From NCBI GenBank assembly GCA_019400425.1, contig JAFREE010000007.1, forward strand, positions 248,001-312,000: a stretch of 64,000 nt of DNA. Direction: 5' to 3'. The notes beneath the pieces are model-generated. The model made no database searches, was not told the DNA's origin, and saw nothing but the letters and a program-made list of their open reading frames with translations. The first letter of the stretch is position 1, and every line of letters starts with the position of its first letter. The DNA comes from Hymenochaete sp. R1 (taxonomy: Eukaryota > Basidiomycota > Agaricomycetes > Hymenochaetales > Hymenochaetaceae). Of this stretch, positions 55,491 to 64,000 are shown one piece after another. Made by a program: the position numbers and the translations under genes.

Positions 55491-57705
55491 ATGAACGTCG
55501 AGGGGGGTCATTTACCGCAGAAGGATGTCGACGCTGACGACTACCAGGAAACAGAGCGGCGTAAACAGGGTAGTAGTAAAGAGGTCTACGACGTTGACCG
55601 CACCCGAACCCGCATAAACTCGACGGGCGAAAGGGAACGCGATGGCTCGTTCGACTCGACCGTGGACAACAATTCTTTGCCGCCAAAGTCTGCGCCCCCT
55701 CGATCGCCACCCCCGTTCTCGTCTGGATTCTGGGACAAAACGCCGGACATGCGAAGGCGGCGGAAAATGTACACCAAGGTACTCGGTGGCGGCGTCTTCC
55801 TGCTCGTCATCGTCATTTTTAGTGTTTTGTCCATCTATTGGGGGTCATTGTTCAATCTCGACAACTACATTCATAATCTACATGGCTGGGTCGTGGTGCG
55901 CATTTTCGTTGTGGTTTCCTGCTTCTTTTTCTATGCTGAATTAGGCTGCAGGATTTCGATGGCGGGTCAATAGGCTCAACTTATATCCAGGCGTTCATGA
56001 ACAACACTGGCATACCGCAACAAATAAACTGGGAAGTCATTGATGCTAGTACCTTTCCCAACGGGATACTCGATGTCGAAAATGCTATTGTACAAGAAAA
56101 GGCATGGGTGATTGTGTCCAGTAAGTCCACTCCGAGACATCACCGTTGAGGACTATTTCTGAGACAAAATATTGAAATTTTCTATTTTTGAAAGTCAACC
56201 AAGGAGCATCTTCGAATCTGAGCAACGCCGTCGCCTCTGTAGATGCGTCGTATGACGGATCATCCGCTGTGACTGCATATGCGGCGGAAGCACGAAGCGA
56301 AAATGGATAGTATGTGCTTTTCAAGATCATGTCTGACGATTCCTCAGCTCAAGTACATTCCCAGTTCCTCTTTCATTTTGCCTATAGTGAGCAAACACCT
56401 CCACTCTTAGTTTCTTCAACAGATACTGAGCCTCCGACAGACGACAAACGTCCTCCTGGGAGCTTCGGCTTCGTTTGCGGCCCAGCATGCGCAAAACTTA
56501 TCATCGAATTCGTCTGTAGACCTGCAGTCTATCCTTTCTCAGGCGCCGAACCTTGTCACTGAGCCAGCATTCTTTAACGTTGCGAACCTGCGTCCGTTTG
56601 ATGTACCAGTGTAAGCTTTTCTGTGCTTCGCGAGTGAAGGGGCTTGGGTTTGCTCAATTGAACGATAGTGCTCAAGCTGTGGACTTCGTTGGGCTGATCT
56701 ACTTACTGATCATCGCAGTAAGTAGCCTTGTTTCTTTCACATAAGTCCATGTTAATGTTCTTTTTTTCAGTTTATCGTTTGCGTAAGTAACTGCATCAAT
56801 TCATCGTGGGCTTTTTCGATATTAGCTGACATTCAATACTTCAGATGATGCACTTTAATGCAAGGGTCGCCATCTCTGGTCTGAATCGCGAACTTACTCT
56901 GCGGTCTCTGCTTGTTTTACGCGTTGCCGTACCCTTCGTTCTCTATTTCGTTGTCTCCGTAAGCAATCTGGACTTAAATCGGAAGGAAGAATTTTCTTAC
57001 TCAACCGTTTCCAGCTATTCTTCTCGCTTCTTAGTCTGGCGTTCCAGGCGCCTTTCAGTAGATAGTGAGTAACTTCTGTGGCTTCTCTTATATCGTGAAT
57101 GCTGACAAAATCGCAGCTTTGGACACGCGGGATTTTTGATTTACTGGATGATGAATTGGGCTGGAATGCTGGCAATGTGAGCGCTCCTCGAGCATTTAAA
57201 CAACCACGATCTAACGTGTCGGGCTGATCTTCAGGGGCTTGGCCATGGAATCGATGATCACTCTCTTGACTCCGGCATTTATTGCGTTTTTCCTGGTATT
57301 ATGGATTATCTGTAAGCCATTTCTCGATTTATCCGTCATTCGTAAGTCATCTTACGATTTTCCTTCCCTAGCAAACGTTTCCGTCGCTGCCGTGCCTATC
57401 GAAGTGCTCCCGGGTGTCTTCAAGTACGGTTACGCTGTGCCGTTCTACAACGTCTCAATGACAGTCCGAAGTATCTTATTCGGCACCAAAAACGCGAGTG
57501 AGTATTCAGTCGTTTATCACATTGCAGTTAATGGAAGTTGACTTGAACATGTTCGCCAGTCGGTCTGAACTTTGGTGTGCAGTTCGCTTGGATAGTCGTC
57601 TCCGTTGTGACTCTCGTGCTTTTCACGACGTTGATGCGAAAGAAGGAAGAACGCGCGTGGACTCGACAACAGGAGGAAAAACAAGCATCAGAGAAAGCTG
57701 TTTGA
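55491..57705 (+). CDS. Sng1/DUF3533-family multi-pass membrane protein
   Basis: Yeast Sng1 affects drug resistance and membrane asymmetry. The ATG at 55491 gives MNVEGGHLPQKDVDADDY and a charged cytosolic arm, then FWDKTPDMRRRRKMYTKVLG and helix VFLLVIVIFSVLSIYWGSLF, the family signature after a conserved Trp. The extracytosolic part has NLDNYIHNLHGWVV|DFDGGS, QQINWEVIDASTFPNG, VQEKAWVIVS|VNQGASSNL and TEPAFFNVANLRPFDVPVAQ. The C-terminal membrane part includes FVGLIYLLIIA, RSLLVLRVAVPFVLYFVVS, LAMESMITLLTPAFIAFFLV, YGYAVPFYNVSMTVRSILFG and VGLNFGVQFAWIVVSVVTLV, giving about six helices in all. It ends EEKQASEKAV, stop at 57703-57705. At least nine short introns; joins between 56100 and 57240 are partly approximate. 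Confidence 0.87.
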
Positions 57706-58368
57706 TTCTGTTGGTTTTCTTTTCCGCCTCCCTGATTCAGCAACGAAGAAGGGTTTTTTATTAGTTTAACGATTATTGACGACCTTTACTTTCTGCACAA
57801 TTCGGACTTCTTTTCTTTCATTCGCATTCCCTGGGACTGATCTTGTCTGCTTTGTTTCTCATCTTTTCACGTCAGACACCCAATTCAGCTCCGCCGTTCT
57901 TTACATACCGTCTCCACCATCGCTTTTTGTTGTCCTATCATACCTATCCGATTCATTTATCTCATTTGATAACTTTCTGTTATGTTACGCGTTGAATAAA
58001 GTTATAATTAGAGACTTACAGTATATATGGTGTGTGATTTTCTAAGTATAGCTCGCTGAGATTCATGTTACGTCATCCTGAGAAAAGCTTCGCTGATCAT
58101 GGGGTGTTTGAAGCTTTCGCGGTCTCTCAGACGCTTCCACCTTTGACACCACCGTGGTCATCATCATCTTAACACACTGTTGATAATACCGCGTACTTTT
58201 TTCGACTCCTCTCCAACGCTCGTACAGTGGCTACCTAAAATGGCTCTGGTGGATTTTTTGCATGGCCTACGTCTCCCTTTCGTAATATTTCTTGAATCCT
58301 TCAGGCACCCAGTGAAGGTTGCTACCATTGCACCTCACTGTTCCCGGCCCAGAACTTCAGTAATAAAA
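57706..58368. other. Intergenic spacer before copy B
   Basis: 3' flank of the Sng1-like gene, AT-rich with CT-rich patches. It does not match the sequence upstream of copy A, so the duplication boundary is at its right end. No gene supported. Confidence 0.4.
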
Positions 58369-58441
58369 CTCGATCATTCAGGACTTGGCTAGGTCTGTGT
58401 GTCTGTCTGTTTGCGAATGATAGTCTGAGACCCTCCACAAG

Positions 58442-58495
58442 ATGGCTGACGCTCCTGTCGTGTCCTATATAAACCTGACGATCGAAGAGGTCTGA
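58442..58495 (+). other. Conserved 17-codon mini-ORF over the TATA box, copy B
   Basis: Opens MADAPVVSYINLTIEEV then TGA, at the same place relative to the TATA box and the gene start as in copy A. Confidence 0.3.
58466..58473 (+). promoter_or_regulatory. TATA box of copy B
   Basis: TATATAAA, 135 bases before the ATG at 58601, in the same setting as copy A. Confidence 0.55.
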
Positions 58496-58600
58496 GTCTC
58501 CAGGACTTGACTTCCTTCTTCTCCTGTTCATACTTGCTGCTCCAGCTATTTCTCCGCGCCCACTCGCCCTACAACGATTTCAACACCTTCGTTCAACGAA

Positions 58601-61214
58601 ATGGCACCATCTTCTTTCTACAGCAGCAACAGCGACATCAACTCCCAGCAGTCCGGTACACAGGACACCTCCCGCTCCTTCATGTTCCCTGGCGAAGCCC
58701 CCTCCGCTCTCTCCAAAGGAGCCATCCTCGGTATCCTCACCTCCATCATCATCGTCATCTGTGCTTTCTCCATCTACGTCCGCCGTCGCAACGCTCGAGA
58801 CCAGCAAACAGCGCTCGAGAAGAGGCGTATTCAGATCCAGGCTGAGACGTATTTGCGCAATGCGGAGGCCCAGCTTGAATTGGGATTGGAGATTGACTTT
58901 GAGTTTCATTGGTATACCCCGAAGGAGGTCAAGGAGTATGTTATGAAGGAGTTTGAGGAAATGAAGGAGGGATTGAGGGATATTGGAAGGCTCCCTTCGA
59001 TCGATAGGGGGAAGGAAACGAAGTTGTGAGTTCCTTGTATGCGCACCCAATAACCACTTTTACTGACTTCCGGTACCATAGTATCCCACCGGTCATCGCA
59101 AGTCCTGCACAGGCTCACCTTATAGCATCATCAAGAGAAGAAGACGATAGCATGTACTCGCTTCTGCAGTCTTTTCCAGTTCCACCAACGTCCATTCCGC
59201 TGGCAGCCTTCTTCTGCCCAAGTAGAACCCATCCAGTAAATATTTGCATTCAGTCTAGTGTATTCAACTGGCTGACTACTTTGTTTCAGACCGCTTCACC
59301 GTGCATCGACTCTAGCACCGAGTCCAGCCCACCGTCGTCAATATTTGATTCGAAATCGAACGCAGATACCGATGCCGACACATCGTCAGCCACTACGACA
59401 TTATTGTCCCCTGAACACAAGGGCGTCGTCTCAATCTCATTCCCGATCCCCAGCCTCAAACACGAGCGCTTCTTGCTAACCTCCTCGAACACTTCCTATA
59501 CGGATGAGGAGGGATGCGAGAATGCAATCCAGTCCCAGGTGTCAATAAACCGCGACATTGAACGCGATGATGAGGATCAGGATTACGACGACGATGACTA
59601 CGACGACAAATACCAGGATGCAAATGACGATGAATGTTCTCACAGCATCGTCGGCGAGTACTCTTTGTTCCATTTCGATAACATTGAACTGGGTGGTAAT
59701 GCCGATACTGGCTTCGGTGAAGACCAAAGCGTCGACACTCAGATCGGCATTGAAGTTAACAGCAGCACGGACAGCGATTATTCTCTCTTTCACTTCGACA
59801 ACGTCGGTGAAGAGATCGAGGCATTAGCATGTAAATCCAGTGTCACCAATAGCGACGGCTCAGTCTTTTACTTCAACGACCGACAAGGAAATGATTCAGA
59901 TGCGGACCTTTTCTATCGTCCAGAATCGGCCCAGAATGCCAGCGACTCCGGTGTGACGGACTGCGACGGCTCTATTTTCTACTTCGATGACCGTAACGGG
60001 AGCGGAGCTGACAATAGCTTATTCTATCGTTCGGACACGGTGATGCAAAGTGTTTTAGATGTTAGCGCTTCTGGGTATGAATGTTTCGCTAACGTCATGA
60101 CATACAAGTATGCTTACAAATTTTATAGCTCAACCGGTGCAATGTCTCTGGAAAGCTGCAGCGATGAGATGTCCATCATGAATGTGAGTGTCCAACCTCT
60201 TCGTCTCATTATAGTTCTAAGCAACGTCCTAGTGGTTCGCCGACGAGGAAGACGAAGACTCTTATGCGGTCGACTACTCCATGTCCTTATGGACGGCCCT
60301 AGGTGGTACAGGCGACGTCAACATCACTGAGGAAATGTCAAGTGTGGTTACCTCTGTCCCTCGTGTATGCGAAGGCCCTCCGGAGCCGTCATTCCAAGAA
60401 GCAGAGGTACGTTTCTTTGCTTTCAACTCGACTACGTTCCTTCACTCATGCTTTATAGATCTGTCAGCTATATATGGAGTCACCCAAAAGAGTGTCTCCT
60501 GGACAACGTCCCTTTCCACTGATCCCGACAAAGCAAGTTTGGTCTGGTCAGCAAGTATCCTTGACTCGTGATAGATCTGCCTGTGCTTCTGGCAGCAAGC
60601 TCTCCTCTCCCTCGAAGACTCGGTCCCCTCAAGTAGTGCGGCGTGCCCAACCTAACAGAGCACCAAGTCCAATGGGAAGTCCATCGCGCACTCGGCCAAC
60701 CGTCAAATCTAGATCGACAAACGCTCCTTCGACACCGAGATCGCCTCGTGCGAACGCATCTAGTCCCCAGGAAGTCACTTCTCCAAACTCAGATCGTGCT
60801 CCTGTCGCATCAAGAACAGGCCAGAGATACCCTCTCCGGAAGAACCTTCCTCCTGTTCATTCTGATACGAAGACTCCTCGTCGACCTTTAAACTCTTCAA
60901 CGAACCTAGTCAACGCTCGAAACGTGTCTCCATCTAAGCGCCAACTTGGAGGAACATCCGCTGCTGGTACTGGGCTGGCTCGTCGACCTGCTCTCCGTCG
61001 ACCCTCTGGGTCTCCTTCAAGTCCTCCCTCAACATCTACATCTGTTGCGTCTGGAGGTAAACCTCTTGATGCACCGCCTACATCTAGGCAATCATCATCT
61101 CGTCGCCAATCTGCCAGACCACTGTCAAGCCTAGCAGTTGACAGTGCTTCTGCTAAGATCTCGGTAAAAGCCGGACAACCTCTGCCGGCTGGAGAAGCGG
61201 CCTGGTGGCGATAG
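58601..61214 (+). CDS. Copy B: intact one-pass membrane protein with acidic FHFDN repeats
   Basis: Full-length paralogue of the gene at 20598. The ATG (MAPSSFYSSNSDINSQQSGT) has A at -3. A membrane helix (GAILGILTSIIIVICAFSIY) is followed by VRRRNARDQQ and a charged helical stretch ending FHWYTPKEVKEYVMKEFEEM. The acidic region carries YSLFHFDN twice, VFYFNDR/IFYFDDR and LFYRPES/LFYRSDT units. The Ser/Pro/Arg-rich tail has many TP/SP sites and ends GEAAWWR. Introns: 59026-59081, 60184-60232, 60407-60458, plus a stopless 54-nt candidate at 59236-59289 (GTAAAT, CTGAC, TTTCAG) that could also be read through. The tail has no premature stop, unlike copy A. No known domain. With no signal peptide and a basic cluster after the helix, the long C-terminal part is probably cytosolic. 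Confidence 0.8.
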
Positions 61215-61882
61215 CTCATCTCGTGTTCGTGATACCTTTCGATTTAATATCTTCCTTTGACTTTCTTGCGTCTCTCTTGACTTTCTTATTTTCTTGTATC
61301 ATCTGCAGACTTATGGTACAATTTTTCAATTCCCAAAGTTTTTCTGACCTTCTTTCTAATTAAAAACCTTATGACACTCATTTGAGTTTTTCTACAATTT
61401 CTGCTCCACGATCTTTTCTCTATCAACATTATTTATCAGTAAATTGCTCTGTTCTTGCTTTCGTCAATCACCTCGTAGTGTACCATCCTCTATATGTTAT
61501 TTAATTAATCTTACAAATCGATATGCGTATGATCCATTTAAAACTCGTCGGTCATCGAATAAATAGCTTGAATCGGTCGAAAAACGAAACTACAGCATGT
61601 CGATGATCTCAGCTACGAGTCCGCTACCTTTCATTTCCGAGAACGTATGTAACCGTAAGTTACGCCGCTTTCTTAACTCGAGGTCGTCCTATTACCTGAC
61701 CCCACCGCATCGCAAGGCACCCCCGAGGCCCGAAGGCCGAAGCTTCAAGTTAAGCTTAGCACCGTCTCTTCCCACCTACGCCGAAATGAGAACTGGAACC
61801 GGAAGTCGTGCGTTCCAGTTAAGACTCAGATTGAACTTGCACTTGCTATATATACTAGTACTGTAATACCATGCGCCGCGCA

Positions 61883-61913
61883 CAGCAGCAGCGGCGGCGG
61901 CGGCGGCGGCGGC
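61883..61913. repeat. CAG/GCG trinucleotide microsatellite
   Basis: Three CAG/GCA units run into about seven GCG units, non-coding as far as I can see. Confidence 0.85.
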
Positions 61914-63195
61914 ATATGGCCATGGCCGAGGCCCAGGGCTCGACTCCGGGGAACTTGAAATTGAACTTCGCAAGTGGCACCAGTGAGTGTCGCGGTCGCT
62001 CCCCTATATGTCGATCATGATATCGAGAGAGAAGAGGTGAGAGTGAGGTCAGAGGTATTCCATTTCCATCATATCGAAGTTCGAGTTCGAGTTCGAACAG
62101 CTTGGCCTTGGCGCGGGGCTACTCGAGTATGGGACGCCAGCCTGAGACGCCGCATGCGCAGGCGCGGGAGCCACAAAGACAAAGACAGGAGGTTGGTGGT
62201 TGGTGGTTGTTGGTCGGGGTTCGTGGTTCGTGAATCGTGACTCGGGATCGTGATCACTGACCGTTAATTAACCAATCCGTCGGTGTTCAAATCAAGTTAC
62301 GGTTTCTCCGAGACCGACCCCTCCTTTCCCCCCCTTCCCCACAAAAAAGGGGGGAAAGGGACAGACAAGCGTTGATATCATTTGATTTGATGTGTGTGTC
62401 TCTAACCACCTAGCTCGCAACCGCGCAACCGGCATTAATATCAGTATTGATGATAGGTAAGTAGGTGTCGGCCCGCACTCGCGCTCGCGCACCGCCGCAC
62501 ACCGATGTGGATGGGATGAACTCTACGAAACAAATGGAAATGAACGGAGGAGATGACGATGAGACGGGGCGGGGTGAAATGAGGAGAGTCCACCGGGGCG
62601 TAACGCACCTATAGCCTACAGGAACAGGCGATTCACGTACGATTCCGAGTCTCTCATCCTTCCTCATTCCTCATAAAGATGGATACGAAGATGCTAGCTG
62701 GCTGGATTGGATATGTACACGCTATACTAATAGTAATAGTGAGTACGTACTACTGGTAGGAGGATAAGGAGACCAACGCACACGCAAAGTGAGCCCCGGA
62801 GCTCGGAGGGGCGCGTCTAAATTTAGAATTATTTCGCGGATGCCAGTGGCGGATGGCGGAGCTTCGAGGTCCGTCCTAATTATCTATCTTTACTGTTAAC
62901 ACCGCACCGTGGCTAACTACCTCGGGTATGTACGGAAGAGAACCGGTGCAGATTGCGTGGGGCATCTTTTGTTACTTCGCTTCCCCAGGAAGAAGGAAGA
63001 AAGGGAAAGGAGAATCGGCATCCATTGGTATTACTAGTACTGTGTGATCCCGTCTGTATTAGGTTGCACCAGTTTGACTCGTACCGAAATTACTCACAAA
63101 CAAAAATGATAATGACGTGGCTTCCATACCATCTCTTGAAAATACAGCACAACAGCTGGTATAAGTAGTAATAGTACCACAGCCCCGGGGGATCC

Positions 63196-63220
63196 TTCTC
63201 ATCCTCATCCTCATCCTCCA
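63196..63220. repeat. Short TCATCC tandem repeat
   Basis: Three to four copies of a TCATCC hexamer in the gene-free right end. Confidence 0.7.
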
Positions 63221-64000
63221 GAGAAGTTACCGACACCGGTATCAATCAATTTATTGTCCAATTTGGAACCTTGAAGCCTCCGGATCTTCAACTTCAAGTT
63301 GACGGAGCAACACCAGTACTGAACAAAGACGCGTTCCGAATCGTCGCTTCGTTCTTTCAGTGGGAAAACGCCGGGAAAGGGAAAGGCGGGAGAAGGAAAA
63401 AAAAAGGTCAAGGGCAAGGTACCGTAGACTCTATGCCAGTTGTACTTGCAAAACCCAATTGGCTGCGACTCGGATAGTCACGGTGAATCCAGGACGAAAG
63501 TGAGGCGCGAAAATACGTAAATTTGAATGGGCGTGTTCCTCACGCCTCACGGTGGGCGACTTGAATACGCGGATAAGGATCTTTGGATAAGGAAAAGGAC
63601 GACGATAAGGATGATGGACGACAGCTCACTGATTACAGCCATAATAATGTATAACATAATAAAATCAGCACATTACGAGAAACCCGAGTCTCTCTGTCGC
63701 TGAAGAAAGAGGACATGACGGACCACGAGCTTGGAGCGAACGGTGAATAGCTAAAGAGGAGGATGGATGAAGCTTGAGGAAGGAGTTGCAGTCGCAGTCG
63801 AGTTGGGCTTGATGACGACGATGACGGTTGAGCGGGCGACGCGCGACGCGACGAGCACGTCCTTCTCCTTCCCCTAGGCCTCCCTCCCCTCCGAGTCTCC
63901 GAGTCTGCCATCCGCGCTCTCTCTGTAGATTCCTGCCAAATGAGCTCAGAGCTTCTTCTCCCCGCTCCCCCGCCACAAGTAGTCATACTTCCCCACGAGC

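Larger units (their letters stand above)
58369..61222 (+). repeat. Direct repeat, copy B (about 2.85 kb)
   Basis: Partner of 20358-23215, same strand, start-to-start spacing 38,011 bases. Similarity begins at CTCGATCATTCAGG and ends a few bases beyond the stop of the gene. Promoter, intron positions and lengths are kept. Confidence 0.9.
61215..64000. other. Gene-free right end of the window
   Basis: About 2.8 kb with no protein I can support on either strand. Open frames here are short and low in complexity. The words ACTAGTACTG (61855, 63033; also at 11448) and TTCAAGTTG (63293) recall the other gene-free tract. Probably promoter or 5' sequence of a gene to the right, plus simple repeats. 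Confidence 0.45.

Noticed and set aside
20358..61222. Transposon explanation for the duplicated 2.85-kb segments
   Set aside because: No terminal inverted or long terminal repeats, no target-site duplication, no transposase; the unit is a promoter plus a spliced gene with introns kept, which also rules out retroposition.
63633..63986. 117-codon minus-strand frame at the right end
   Set aside because: Arg/Ser-rich low-complexity translation with no domain and no confirmed exon structure.

Overview
The window reads as nuclear DNA of a filamentous basidiomycete, most likely an agaricomycete. Genes are dense, about one per 3 kb on both strands. They are broken by many 48-70 nt GT-AG introns, CT-rich leaders are common, and the recognisable proteins (Spo11, class V chitinase, Zn2Cys6 regulator, Sng1/DUF3533, fungal complex I and arginine-pathway proteins) are fungal. 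I see no plasmid, phage, CRISPR or intact transposon. Exon joins below were worked out by hand from splice signals, frame and family motifs.

Layout, left to right. 1-184: 5' part of an unrecognised minus-strand gene. 472-2254 (-): membrane-anchored GH18 chitinase with a 12-nt micro-exon. 2735-5626 (-): GTPBP1/2-type translational GTPase. 6011-8052 (+): Spo11. 8219-9375 (-): secreted single-pass membrane protein. 9376-12330: large gene-free tract with repeated short words. 12331-17027 (-): RhoGAP. 17917-19379 (+): mitochondrial carrier. 20598-23012 (+): copy A of an unrecognised membrane protein. 23881-26253 (+): coiled-coil protein with a J-domain-like end. 27049-29509 (-): multi-pass RING protein. 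30126-31217 (+): short-chain dehydrogenase. 31485-33578 (+): RGG-rich, caprin-like protein. 34232-36668 (+): single-pass membrane protein. 37336-41263 (-): GH63-like glycoside hydrolase. 41867-44638 (+): Zn2Cys6 regulator. 45056-45406 (-): tiny four-exon complex I NDUFB2-like gene. 45687-48987 (+): PB1-like, Lys/Ser-rich protein. 49133-50978 (-): XPG/Rad2-family nuclease. 51329-52815 (+): carbamoyl-phosphate synthase small subunit. 53078-54774 (+): BSD-domain protein. 54921-55006 (-): intron-containing tRNA-Arg(ACG). 55491-57705 (+): Sng1-like transporter. 58601-61214 (+): copy B. 61215-64000: no gene I can support.

The genes look like an ordinary mix of housekeeping and regulatory functions, not a cluster. 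Six neighbours are head to head and share short promoters (GTPase/Spo11, RhoGAP/carrier, RING/SDR, GH63/regulator, NDUFB2/PB1-like, nuclease/CPS).

The most unusual element is a pair of direct repeats of about 2.85 kb, 38 kb apart. Each carries promoter, TATA box, a conserved 17-codon mini-ORF over the TATA box, and a five-exon gene for a one-pass membrane protein. Its acidic tail has a repeating SLFHFDN / FYFNDR / LFYRPDS module. Copy A has a nonsense codon that removes the last ~65 residues; copy B is intact. I do not recognise this family, and it is my best candidate for something undescribed.
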